64,000 nucleotides of DNA, taken from Eublepharis macularius. Its lineage: Eukaryota; Chordata; Lepidosauria; Squamata; Eublepharidae. Made by a program: the position numbers and the translations under genes. The stretch is from positions 9,819,001-9,883,000 of the forward strand of contig NC_072795.1 in the NCBI RefSeq assembly GCF_028583425.1, read 5' to 3'. Below are positions 1-10,739 of this stretch, one piece after another; within the stretch, counting starts at the first letter, position 1; every line of letters starts with the position of its first letter. Below the pieces are notes generated by a model. The model saw only the letters and a program-made list of their open reading frames with translations. It made no database searches and had not been told where the DNA came from.

Positions 1-641
1 AATTATTTATTGATGTATTTATTGGATTATTGAGTGTATGGTTAACTGTTGGTTGTATGTGAATTGTTATTTATTATTGTGGAATGCTTTGTGTGCTTTA
101 TCACTTTAATATACTGTTAAATATATTGGAACTAATTAATTGACTATTTTTAACTATGCACTCCAGGAAGTGTGGTTTGTAGTACTTAGAACTAACCCCC
201 ACCTCCAGGGATTTTAGTCCTTTATCAATCCCAGATGAATGACCAGGGGGGATGGGTGACAAAACTCATTTGAGTGTCTTTCTCCTTCAGGTCACTCCTC
301 TCATGAAAGATTGCTGGGATTGACTGTGTATGCCTGATGTGGGATACTGAGGAGAATTTGGTTATCAGTCTAGTGAAGTGACCACCTAGCACACCAGCAT
401 CTACCCTATTGAACCTGTTGGAGGTTGTGGTGGGATGGGCCTTGGAGTATCCTAAACTCTTAGTTTGGGGGACTTCAATGTCCACTTCAATTATGCTGCC
501 TCCTCACAGGCTACAGACCTACTGCCTTCCACGGTAGCACTCAGACTCTCAGTTTGTATCAGCCCCACCCACCCCACATTAAGCAGGCCACATGCTAGAT
601 TTGATCTTTGGGATGAGGATTCATGTGGACCTTGACATAGG

Positions 642-786
642 CTAATTCCGCACATGTTGGATAATGCACTTTCAATGCACTTTATCAATCGTTTGAGGTG
701 GATTTTTTGTTCTGCGCACAAAAAAATCCGTTCCAAATGATCTATAAAGAAGTTTGGAAGTGCATTATCCAACGTGTGTGGAATCA
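642..786. mobile_element. Hairpin MITE, copy 1
   Basis: A stretch of about 145 bp that folds on itself almost end to end. The ends read ATTCCGCACATGTTGGATAA and, in reverse complement on the right, ATTCCACACACGTTGGATAA. It is non-coding and has a twin at 2600-2749. The ends are typical of small non-autonomous DNA transposons. I see no clear target duplication. Confidence 0.7.
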
Positions 787-1289
787 CTTGTAGTTGAAGC
801 AATGATATAGTCAGACCATTTTGTCCTGAAGGCTCATATGGATATACCAGCTCCCCCCCCCCCGGCAGTGATTTGGTTTATGCTTGCCTGCAGAGATTAA
901 TGGATCCAATTGGCTTCCAGAATGCTCTGTGGGATCCGATGCCCTCTGAAGGTTCATTGAATGAGCTGGTGAAGGACTGGTGTGCCTGTCTCTCCAAAGC
1001 CATTAACGAAATTGCCCCCTATCACCCTCTCTGCTCACACACTAGGTTGGCTCCTTCATATATGGAGGAGCTATGATGGATGAAGCAGGAGATGAGATGA
1101 CTTGAGTGTGTGACAGTGGTGTCAAGACAAAGAGGCAAGAACATCTCCCAAGGCATTTATGAAAGCCTGTGATGTGGTGCTGAAAGCTGCAAAGAAGGAA
1201 ATCTATACTGCTTCTGTTCATCCATAAGCTCATGCTGAGCACAATTACTTACAGTAATTTAGTACCTGGTCAAGTAGCTGTGAGGCCTT

Positions 1290-2345
1290 TGGGAGCTATT
1301 TTGCAGGTATTATATTATTCTATTATTATTATATTTCAATTTATATACCGCCCATCCCCAGGGGCTCTGGGCGGTGAACAGTTAACATCGATAAAAACAA
1401 GAACTAAAATCAATATACAAACAATAAAACAAATTAACAAAGTGCAGTGGTGGGGAGAACCCTCCCCCACCCCAAAGGTGGGAGGCCGACATGGCACCGC
1501 CCCCTTCAATCACCAAACACCTGCCGGAACAGCTCTGTCTTACAGGCCCGGCGGAACGATAATATGTCCCGCTGGGCCTGGGTTTCCATTGACAGAGTGT
1601 TCCACCAGGCTGGGGCCAGGACTGAAAAGGACCTGGCCCTGGTTGAAGCGAGGCGGGCTTCCTTAGGGCTGGGGACCACAAGTAAATATTTATTCACTGA
1701 TTGAAGTGATCTCCGGGGAGCGTACAGGGAGAGGCAGTCCCGAAGATATGCCGGTCCCAACCCGCTCAGGGCTTTAAAGGTAAAAACCAACACTTTGAAC
1801 CTGATTTGGAATTCAACCGGAAGCCAGTGCAGCTGGCGCAGGACAGGTGTGATGTGTGACTGGTAACGTATACCAGTCACGACCCGTGCTGCCGCATTCT
1901 GGACCAGTTGTAGTTTCCGGGTCAGGCCCAGGGGTAGCCCAGCGTAGAGTAAGTTACAGTAATCTAGCCTGGAGGTGACCGTTGCATGGATCACTGTAGC
2001 CAGGTCCTGGGGCGTCAGGTAGGTGGCAAGTTGCCTGATCTGACAAAGATGGAAAAATGCAGACTTGGCAACCGCCGTGACCTGGGCCTCCATCGATAGG
2101 GAGGCATCCAGGAGCACACCCAGACTCTTTACCACTGGTAAAGTTGCCAGTGGTGTCCCATCCAGGGCAAGGAGCTGGATCTCAACATCTGGCAGCCCCC
2201 GTCCCAGCTGCAGGACCTCTGTCTTCACGGGGTTCAATTTCAGCCTGCTCTGTTTCAACCATGCCGTCACAGCCTCCAAAGCTCTGGCCAGATTGTCTGG
2301 GGCCGTGTCTGGCCGGCCATCCATCTTGTCCCTCTGCCGCAACTA
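1290..2345 (-). mobile_element. L2-like LINE 3' end, young copy with open frame
   Basis: A 5'-truncated L2-like copy in the opposite orientation to the surrounding one. An open frame of 278 codons (2342 to 1506, minus strand) covers the C-terminal part of ORF2: AWLKQSRLKLNPVKTEVLQLG, then SLGVLLDASLSMEAQ, SRLDYCNLLYAGLPLG, HITPVLRQLHWLPV, and a terminal FRRACKTELFRQVF motif. The 3' UTR ends with the squamate-type tail GGGCGGTATATAAATT followed by an (ATT)n run at about 1305-1335. The frame is uninterrupted, so the copy is much younger than the LINE it sits in. Confidence 0.85.
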
Positions 2346-2599
2346 GCCGGCCACAGATGATACAGTAGAAGAACTGGAGGCCCCTTAGCTGTCATCTGGG
2401 TTGATGTTGGACCATTTCAGTCCAGTCTCTCAGGATGAGGTTGATAGGACCCTGCAGGTAGTGAGGCCTACCACATGTCTTCTGGACCCCTGCCTATCGT
2501 GACTGGTGAAAACCAGTGCTGATGGGATATGGGCCCTTCTGGAGGCCATTGTTAACTTGTCCTTGAGCTCAGGAGTTTTTCCTGGAGCATTAAGACAAC

Positions 2600-2749
2600 G
2601 GCTGATTCCACACATGTTGGATAATGCACTTTCAAAGCACTTTAGCAATCGTTTGGAAGTGATTTTTTGTTTCACACACGAAAAATTCAGTTCCAAATGA
2701 TCTCTAAAAAGGATTGGAAGTGCATTATCCAACATGTGCGGAATCAGCC
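2600..2749. mobile_element. Hairpin MITE, copy 2
   Basis: A 150-bp near-palindrome with matching ends GGCTGATTCC (left) and GGAATCAGCC (right). It is the same family as the copy at 642-786, sharing the motif GTTGGATAATGCACTT in both arms. It interrupts L2 reverse-transcriptase coding sequence. Confidence 0.75.
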
Positions 2750-3039
2750 AGTGTGAGGCCTCTCCTGAAGAAACCATCTTTGGACCTCACTGACCCTGCC
2801 AGTTATTGCCCAGTTTCGAACCTCCCATTTCTGGGTAAGGTGATTAAACTGACCTTGGCAAACAGCTGCAGGTTTTCCTAAAGGATTCCTCTGTCCTTGA
2901 CTCATTTCAGTCTGCTTTTCACCTGGGCTACAGGACAAAGATGGCACTGGGTCCTTCACAGATGATCTTCGTAGGCACCTGGATCGAGGTGGGTCAGCAC
3001 TGCTGGTGTTATTAGATCTTACAGCAGCATTAGTCGGAG

Positions 3040-3355
3040 TTGACTGTTTCTTTAAAAAAAATTGTTTTATTTTATTAAAACAGAAAAAGAGGGATAGAGG
3101 AAGGGGGGGAAAGGAGGGATAAAGGAAGAGAACGAGAAAAAGAAATACAAAGCTATGTTAGAATAATAATTGAAACTATTTAATGTAAATATTTTAAAAT
3201 AAACAACACATGCAGAATTCAAACCTATTTTTAATCCTTATCTTAAAAGAAAAAAAATTAAAAACTCCTTAGTCCATTGTTACGAGTCGTAACTTATCAT
3301 TACCTTTTCTTAACAATAACAATGCTTACTTCTTAATGCAACTAATTATCAACTG
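3040..3355 (-). repeat. AT-rich insert, probably a LINE tail
   Basis: A poly(T)-led, then purine-rich segment that breaks the L2 coding sequence close to its conserved VDH motif. The leading T run reads as a poly(A) tail on the minus strand, as expected for a 5'-truncated LINE or SINE. The family is not recognised and I could not define both edges. Confidence 0.4.
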
Positions 3356-4573
3356 CGATTTGTTGACCCACTGCCTCTCCGGTATGGGGATACAAGGGAC
3401 TGCCTAGCAGTGGCTTGTCTGTTTTCTCCATAGTCGGGGGCAGAGAATGGCGCTGAAGGAGAAGTTGTCACCATGCCACCATTAGTGTGTGGCGTCTCAC
3501 AGAGGGTGATCCTCTCCCCGATGTTATTCAAAATCTACATGTGTCTCCGCGCCCAGCTGTTATGAAGTTTCAGACTGGGGTGCCATCAGTATGCAGAGAA
3601 TGCCGAGTTGTGTCTGCTGGCTGGTCTGACTGCCCCAGATGCCTTGGCTGGAGCTTTGAAGGCTCTGACTGGATGGTTGAAACAGAGATGACTGAAATTG
3701 AATCTCATGAAGATGGAGGTCCTGCACTTGGGCCATAGGCTGTTTGAGGTTTGGGAATCCAGCTCCCAGCCCTCAATGGAGTGCTGCTTGCACCCATTCT
3801 GACAGTCAGGAGTCTGGGGGTGATTCTGGATGCCTCCGTATCAATGGAGGCCCAGATCACTGAGGTTGCAAGATCTGCTTTTTTCCATCTGTGTCAGGTC
3901 AGCCAACTTGTCCCTTACCTTTTGACCCCTAACCTAATGACAGTGATCCAAAAAACAGTCACCTCCAGATTAGACTACTGTAACTTGCTCTATGCAAGGC
4001 TTCCCTTGGGTCTGATCCAGAACTTGCAATGGGTTCAGAATGCAGCTGTGCTTGTCCTAACAGGGATGCCATATATGACACATATAACACCTGTGTTGTG
4101 TCAGCTGCACTCCACTGTCAGTGAAGTTCTGGATTAGGTTCAAGGTGTTGGTTTTAATCTATGAACCCCTTAGCGGACTGAGACCAGCATATCTGTGGAA
4201 CCAACTCTCACCGTATATTCCCTGGAGGGTGTTTAGGTTGGCCAATAAACAACTGCTAGTTGTCCCTGGCCCCAATGATGCACACCTGGCCTTGACCAGG
4301 GCCAGTGCCTTTTTGGTCCTGGCACCAACCTGGTAGAACTGTCTGTGGAAACTGCGGCCCAGTGGGATTTATTATCCTTCCACCAGGCCTGTAAGACAGA
4401 GATGTTCCACCAAGCATATGGCTGATGCTGGGGTGTGGGCGAGCTCCTTTGCCAGTCTCCTGTTGAGGGGGGGGGGGTCATAACCCTCTTATTCCCAGTT
4501 GGCCACCAACTTGTCTAATATTGTATACCATCCCCCACCCCACGGTATACACTGAGTTGGGTTTGGTAATAAG

Positions 4574-5064
4574 TAGGGATGTGCGTTTCGGCATTCAGAA
4601 TGCCGAAAGAATGCCGAAACAAAAGTGTTTCGGCTTCTTTCGGGGAATGCCGAAACGTTTCGGGTAGCCGAAAGAAAAAAGCCGAAACGTTTCGGGATTC
4701 TTTCGGCTTTCTTTCGGCTTTTCAATGGGAAAATGCCTCCGTCTTTCCGGACGTCTGGGGGAGGCAGTTTCCCACCGAATAAGCCCAAAATAGGTGGGGA
4801 CCTTCCTCTAACCCTTCTCTAACAACCACCCAAGTTTCAGAGAGATTGGACTTTGGGGGGCCATGTTATGGCCCCCCAAAGCAGGTCCCCCCATCCTCCC
4901 ATAAGAAAGCGAAGGAGCAGCATATTGTTAGCATGCTGCTACTCTTCTTCATTATTTCCTATGGGGAAAAAATGAAGAAGCAGGCTTCCTTTGCCAGGGG
5001 TGGCATTTTGCATGCAAAATGCCCCCTCACCCTCAGGGGCCCTTCTCCCACCCCTTCTAACAGG
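4574..5064 (+). repeat. Left arm of the foldback hAT
   Basis: An inverted copy of 6318-6792. The outer part is a set of CCGAAA/TTTCGG repeats that can themselves pair. The inner part holds the 22-bp perfect palindrome at 5002-5023. Confidence 0.8.
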
Positions 5065-5099
5065 GCATGATAGCAATGTACTACAAAAAATAATACAAC

Positions 5100-5570
5100 C
5101 CACTTCACCGTTTTTGACAGCAATTGTGTTTGTGTGATTCTCTGATGTGAAGTGAGTTGTGTTATTTTTGTGTAGTACACTGCTTTCCTGCTCTGTGGTG
5201 CCTTCCTACTGTGTAACCGAAAGCAGTTACAGAAATAAAGTGCTTTTGACAGCAATTTTTTGGGTTGATTCTTTAATGTGAAGTGAGTTGTGTTATTTTT
5301 GTGTAAGATACTGCTTCCATGCCTTTTGGTGTCCCCCCCCCTGCTGTGTAGCCTAAAGCTGTTCAAGAAATAAAGTGTTTTTGACAGGAATTGGGCTTTT
5401 GTGATTCTCTGATGTTAAGTGAGTTGTGTTATTTTTGTGTAAGATAGTGCTGCCATGCCCTTTGGTGTTCCCCCCTGCTGTGTAACCTAAAGCTGTTCAA
5501 GAAATAAAGTGTTTTTGACAGGAATCGTGTTTTGTGATTCTCTGATGTTAAGTGAGTTTTGTTTTAATTT
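5100..5570. repeat. 133-bp tandem array, 3-4 units
   Basis: Units of about 131-136 bp, each holding GTGAGTTGTGTTATTTTTGT and AATAAAGTG.TTTTGACAG. Starts of the shared motif fall near 5145, 5276, 5411 and 5546. The array lies between the arms of the foldback hAT and recurs at 8740-9180. Confidence 0.75.
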
Positions 5571-6059
5571 TTCTGTGTGGGGGACTGCTGGTGTAATGTG
5601 TCATAATGCTTTGCCTACTTGTACTTTGGAAGGGAGAAAATAATTTTTTAAAAACTTTATTTTGTGTTGTTCTTGTTTTATTCTTTGTTGTGCAGTTGGT
5701 TCCCATCATAGGGAACAATGGGGCTGGCTGGCCAGCCATCTCTGTAGGTGGTGGGGGAATTTGAGGGAGGGTGTCTGTGGTTCAGGTGCTCTTTCACAGG
5801 GACCAGCTGGCACTCAGAAGTGTGCCCACCATTGTGGCACCCCTGGGCTGTGCAGAATTGCCCAGGGAAAGAGAGTTTAGAAGTTCCCAGCATAGGGAAC
5901 AAAGGGAGAGGGCTGGCCTTTGCCAGCCTGTTCCTGGGGTTATGGGTGTGGGGCAGGTGGGGGTGGATTTGGGTCTGTGAGGGGCTAATGTGGGGATTTG
6001 GGTCTGTGTGTGGCAGCTGGGGGGGAATTGGGTTTGTTTGGGGCTGTAAGGGGTGGACT

Positions 6060-6390
6060 TTAGGGGCTGAGAGGACCTACTTGGGGAGGCCATGAAATGC
6101 CCCCCCAAGTGGGAGCAGTCTGAGCCTTGGTGGGGGGTGGGAGGCGGGGTGGGAGAAGGGCCCCAGAGGGCTGGGGGGCATTTTGCATGCAAAATGCCAC
6201 CCCTGGCAACACAAGCCTCCCCCAGCTGTCAGTGGTAGAGATTAGAGCACCTACTTGGGGAGGCCATGAAATGGCCCCCCCAAGTGGGAGCAGGCTGAGC
6301 CTTGGTGGGGGGTGGGAGGAGGGGTGGGAGAAGGGCCCCTGAGGGGTGGGGGGCATTTTGCATGCAAAATGCCACCCCTGGCAAAGGAAG
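6060..6390. repeat. Two tandem units, about 180 bp each
   Basis: Two direct copies of a block beginning ACCTACTTGGGGAGGCCATG and ending with the GCATTTTGCATGCAAAATGCC palindrome (6179-6196 and 6354-6371). The second runs into the right arm of the foldback element. Confidence 0.7.
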
Positions 6391-6792
6391 CCTGCCTCTT
6401 CATTTTTTCCCCATAGGAAATAATGAAGAAAGATGAGCAGCAGCATGCTAACAATATGCTGCTCCTTCGCTTTCTTATGGGAGGATGGGGGGACCTGCTT
6501 TGGGGGGCCATAACATGGCCCCCCAAAGTTCAATCTGTCTGAAACTTGGGTGGTTGTTAGAGAAGGGTTAGAGGAAGGTCCCCACCAATTTTGGGCTTAT
6601 TCGGTGGGAAAATGCCTCCTCCAGGCGTCCTGGAAGACGGAGGCATTTTCCCATAGAAAAAAGCCGAAAGAATCCCGAAAGCCGAAAGCCGAAAGAGATT
6701 CTTCTTTCGGCTTTCGGCTTTAACGATAGAGAATCTTCTTTCGGCTTTCTACTTTCGGCTATAGCCGAAAATTTTTGGCTTGCACATCCCTA
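6318..6792 (-). repeat. Right arm of the foldback hAT
   Basis: The reverse complement of 4574-5064 with scattered differences, ending in GCACATCCCTA at the element border. Confidence 0.8.
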
Positions 6793-6800
6793 GTAATAAG

Positions 6801-7139
6801 GGCTGGACCAGTTTCGCCTGCTGTGGACAGGTCATCAGTCTAGTTCTTGGAGGCATCTCCATGGCTGAAAATTACGTCAGTGTTCAAAGATGAATGAGGG
6901 AGAGGGGAAGGTAATGAGTGCATGACTGGTGCTTTCTTCTAGCTGTTGCTGTGCACATTTATTAGACAGGAGGGTTGCTTAGCCAGCCTTGCCTGCCTGC
7001 CAGCCACAGTTGCCAGAGCCCGGAGGTGGCTGTTCTTGGCCATGTGCCGCAGAAGGCAAGCAGGTTTCCCTTGTTCCCATGTTAGGGCAGGTTTTCAAGC
7101 ACACCTCAACAGATTTTGCCAGCTTGGCACGATTTTATT
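6801..7139. other. Unassigned spacer
   Basis: No convincing gene or repeat boundary is visible. Because it follows the hAT target duplication, its first part may be the continuation of the L2-like LINE 3' region. Confidence 0.4.
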
Positions 7140-7765
7140 TATTTTTAATTTTATTAGATTTCTAGTCCACTCTCCCTGCAACAGGGCTCAGAGCAGAGCA
7201 CAACACAATAATATGCATAAAAAATAAAGACAATGGTGGCAATAACATTATGTTAAAAACATCATTTATACAGCGCTCACAGTGCACCCCCTTTCACTAA
7301 GTATCAGGGCCCATGGGGCAGGGTGGCTCTCCATCTCATGCTAGCCTAAACTGGAAGAATGTCTCCCCACCCCCCTGGCAGGAGGCTGGTTGGAGAAACT
7401 GCTCACCTCAGCTCCCATAAGACTAGTGGAACATCTCTGTCTTAAAAGCCTGGTGGAACAACAATTGGTCTGGCTGGATTTGGATCTTCAAAGACAGAGT
7501 TCTACTAGGTGGGTGCTGAAGAAGCCCTGGCCCTGGTTGGGGCAAGGGAAATCTCCTTGGGGCTGGGGATCACCAGTAGCTGTTTTTCTGCTAACCAGTG
7601 CATTCTCCAGTGATTATAGGGTGAGAGATGGTCCTGTAGGTATTCTGGTCCCAGTCCACTAAGGGCCTTAATGGTTAAAATTAAAACATTGAACCTGATC
7701 TGGAATTACACTGGGAGCCAGTGCAGCTGCCAGCCACCAGACAAGTGTAATATGGATTCGAAATG
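7140..7765 (-). mobile_element. Old L2-like LINE 3' fragment
   Basis: A diverged relative of the minus-strand copy at 1290-2345. Shared stretches include the counterparts of CCTGGCCCTGGTTG, GGGCTGGGGA.CA, AGGGCTTTAA.GGT.AAA and GGAGCCAGTGCAGCTG in the same order. The tail near 7140 is degraded. Coding sequence is broken. Confidence 0.65.
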
Positions 7766-8690
7766 TCAGATGGAGGCTCACTGCAACTCCTGACACATCT
7801 CCTAGGCTCATCTCAGTGCCAGCTCATGGGTGGTAGAACAAAGCATTGCTCCATAACTGCCACCCCACTCAGCCTGGAGGTGGAGGGATGGTTGGCTTCT
7901 CTACCTTGCTTTCTTTACTTCTCTCCTGCAGTCTTTATCACCTTCTTCAAATCTCTTGCCTCCACCCTCATTTATCCAGCCTGCTCCTCCTCCATTATGG
8001 AAGCTGTTTGCTGAGCTTATCACACATTCCTTTTATTATTCACCAGCCAGCCACCAAGCTTTTCTGTTTCTTGGTCTCTCCCCTCCCTGCCGCCAAGAGT
8101 TTCTCTACCTTAAATTGTGGGTTTCTGTATGCCAGAGTTAGAGTTTGCCTAGGGTACAAAAAACTCTTGAGTCAACCCTGAGTTCTTTCTATCCACTTTC
8201 TCCTCCCAATACATAATTCTATAAACCTCTGTCATTTCCTCTTGAAAGTCCAGACTCTTCAGACTTTCCACGTAAGAATGATGCTCCAAATCCTGAATCA
8301 TCTTGGTGACCCTCTTCTCTTCTTTTTCCAGTGCTGCAATATCCTTTTAGAAAAACTGCAACAAAAACTGCACACACTATTCCAGATGCGGGTATACCAT
8401 ATACAAAGTGCATTACAATTAGAGATATAAACATTCTGGAACTTTTGAGGCCCCAGGGAAAAAGAGGATTGGAGGATTTAAATATACGCAATCCTTACTT
8501 TCCTATTAAACCTATATGCATCTTTTACACAATAGATAGCATTAAAAGTATCAACTTCCCATATATAACTGTAATATTTAGCATATATATGGAATTTTAA
8601 GATCTAAATATCTTCATTTCTTTAAGAAAAATGGCAAGTTCACCAAATACTTGAAAAGGAGCTGTAAACTGCATTACCATATGCAAACAC
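7766..8690. other. Unassigned, possible old CR1 at 8200-8450
   Basis: Mostly unrecognised. Bases 8200-8450 resemble antisense CR1 (GGTGACCCTCTTCT, TTTTTCCAGTGCTGCAATAT, ACTGCACACACTATTCCAGAT). I could not place the edges. Confidence 0.3.
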
Positions 8691-8699
8691 AGCAGTTGC

Positions 8700-10728
8700 G
8701 TCTTTAATTTTAGAATCACCCAAACACAATTGCTGTCAAAAACGGTGATGTGAGTTGTGTTATTTTGTGTAGTAGACTGCTTTCATGCCCTGTTGTCCCC
8801 TCCTACTGTGTAACCTAAAGCAGTTAAAGAAATAGTGTTTTTGACAGCAGTTGTGTTTTGAGTGATTCTTTAATGTGAAGTGAGTTGTGTTATTTTTTTT
8901 GTAAGATACTGCTGGCATGCCGTTTAGTGTGTCACCCCCCCTGCTGTGCAACCTAAAGCTGTTCAAGAAATAAAGTGTTTTTGACAGGAATTGTGTTTTT
9001 GTGATTCTCTGATGTTAAATCAGTTGTGTTATTTTTGTGAGGTGGATTGCTGGAATGCCCTTTGGTATGCCCCCGTGCTGTGTAACCTATAGCTGTTCAA
9101 GAGATAAAGTGTTTTTGACAGGAATTGTGTTTTTGTAATTCTCTGATGTTAAGTCAGTTGTGTCATTTTTCTGTGTGGGGAACTGCTGGTGTAATGTGTC
9201 ACAATGCTTTGCCTACTTGTACTTTGAAAGTGAGAAAATGTTTTTTAAAAAACTTTATTCAGTGTGTGCTTGTGTTTTATTCTTTGTTGTACAGTTGGTT
9301 TCCATCATAGGGAACAATGGGGCTGGCTGGCCAGCCATCTCTGTAGGTGGTGGGGGAATTTAGGGGAGGGTGTCTGTGGTTCAGGTGCTCTTTCAAAGGG
9401 ACCAGCTGGCACTCAGAAGTGTGCCTACCATTGTGGCGCCCTTGGGCTGTGCATAATTGCCCTGGGAAAGAGAATTTAAAAGTTCCCATCACAGGGAACA
9501 ATGGGGGACGGCTGGCCAGCCTGCTCCTGGGGTAGTGGCCAGTGTGGGAATGTTGGGGAGGGTGTCTTTGGGTCAGTGTGGGGCTGTGTGGGGCGGATTT
9601 AAAAGGGGGACTGTTCCTGTGGCCATAGATGCCACATTCTGTGGGTTCCTGCTGTGGGAGATTTCCCCATAACAGGAATCAATAGAAAGTGGCTGGCCAC
9701 AGGACAGGGGAGGTTAGGTTTAGGGAGGGTGTGTGTGGTATTTGGCAGTTTGGGTGCAGCTGGACTGTGGCTGTGGCCATTGGCAGCCCCAATCCCATGT
9801 GTTTCTATGGTGTGGAAGTCTTCCCCACAGTAGAAAGACAAAGAGAACCACCAGAGAACCACCAAAGAGAACCATAAAATGGCCCCCCAAAGTGGGATCA
9901 GCTTGGGCCTTGGTGGAGGGTGGGAGGACAGGTGGGAGATGGGCCCCGGAAGGTTGGGGGCATTTTGCATGCAAAATGCCACCCCTAGCCAGACAAGCCT
10001 CTCTTATTTCCCCCATAGGAAATAATGGAGAAAGGGGAGGCTAAGAGCAGCATCTTTGGGAGGCCATAGAATGGCCCCCCAAAGTGAGATCTGCTTGAGC
10101 CTTGGTGGAGGGAGGGAGGGAGGACAGGTAGGAGGAGGTCTTCTGAAGTTTGGGGGCATTTTGCATGCAAGATGCCACTCCTAGCCAGACAAGCCTCTCT
10201 TATTTCCCCCATAGGGAATAGTGGAGTGGAGGTGGAATGGCCGTAAAATGGCCCCCCAAAGTGGAATCTGCCTGAAACTTGGTGGAGGGTGGGAAGACAG
10301 GTGGTATCAAGTCCCCTAAAAGTTGGTTGCATTTTGCTTGCAAAATGTCACCCCAAGCCACCTAGAAAGATGACTTGTTTTTCCCCATAGAGAACCATGG
10401 AGAGTGTAGGAGGATGGGGGCACCTTGTTTGAGGGGGCATAACATGGCCCCCCAAAGTCCAATATTTCTGAAACTTGGAGGGTAGTTAGAGGAGAGTTAG
10501 GAGAAGATGTCCACCAAGTTTGGTGTGATATGGACAAAAAATGCCCCCCCCGACTCCCAGAAAACCGGGAGAAGGTTTTCTCATTGAAAACAATGGCCGA
10601 ATCAAGCCGAAACGTGAAAACGGTGAATCAGCTTGCTGTTTCGGTATTCCCTGAATACCAAAACGGTTTCCTGATTCAGTTAAAACCAAATCAGGTTTAA
10701 CGAAACAGGCAGGCCTTGCACACCCCTA
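8700..10728. mobile_element. hAT relative of the foldback element, left end missing
   Basis: It shares most of its body with 4574-6792: the 133-bp array, the block starting GGTTTCCATCATAGGGAACA, and the GCATTTTGCATGCAAAATGC palindrome (9961-9978, with decayed copies near 10157 and 10330). The right end is GCACACCCCTA at 10718-10728, matching the TAGGGATGTGC terminus with changes. The CGAAAC-rich subterminal zone is at 10600-10710. No matching left terminus or 8-bp duplication was found, so the left arm looks lost. Confidence 0.65.
8740..9180. repeat. 133-bp tandem array, second locus
   Basis: The same unit as at 5100-5570. The motif GTTGTGTTATTTT recurs near 8750, 8884 and 9020, with a weaker fourth unit near 9157 (GTTGTGTCATTTTTCTGTG). 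Confidence 0.7.
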
Positions 10729-10739
10729 ATAGGCACCTG

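Larger units (their letters stand above)
190..4440 (+). mobile_element. L2-like LINE, degraded, with nested insertions
   Basis: This is a decayed L2/CR1-group non-LTR retrotransposon read on the + strand. Recognisable pieces in order are an endonuclease segment near 440-640 (a GDFNVH-like motif appears as GTSMSTS), a linker at about 870-1280, reverse transcriptase pieces at 2350-2600 and 2755-3040 (FQSAFHLGYRT, then a damaged DLTAAF), and the C-terminal domain at 3740-4340 (VRSLGVILDASVSMEAQ, SRLDYCNLLYARLPLG, QNAAVLVLTG, HITPVLCQLH). It has many stops and frame changes. It is split by two hairpin MITEs, by a minus-strand L2 copy at about 1290-2345 and by an AT-rich block at 3040-3355. The hAT at 4574 lies just past its coding end, probably in its 3' UTR. 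Known of the family: L2 elements move by target-primed reverse transcription. Confidence 0.75.
4574..6792. mobile_element. Foldback hAT element with long inverted arms
   Basis: A 2219-bp non-autonomous DNA transposon. The ends are TAGGGATGTGC (left) and its exact complement GCACATCCCTA (right), flanked by the perfect 8-bp duplication GTAATAAG at 4566-4573 and 6793-6800. An 8-bp duplication and TAGGG-type ends point to the hAT superfamily. Unusually, the inverted similarity extends inward about 480 bp on each side (4574-5064 and 6318-6792). Both arms start with clustered CCGAAA motifs and share a GGGCCATAACATGGCCCC-like block and a GCATTTTGCATGCAAAATGC palindrome. The centre holds a 133-bp tandem array and no coding sequence. 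It is inserted in L2-like DNA. Confidence 0.85.

Noticed and set aside
5100-5570. CRISPR-like regularly spaced repeats
   Set aside because: This is eukaryotic DNA, and the 133-bp units are plain tandem copies without unique spacers.
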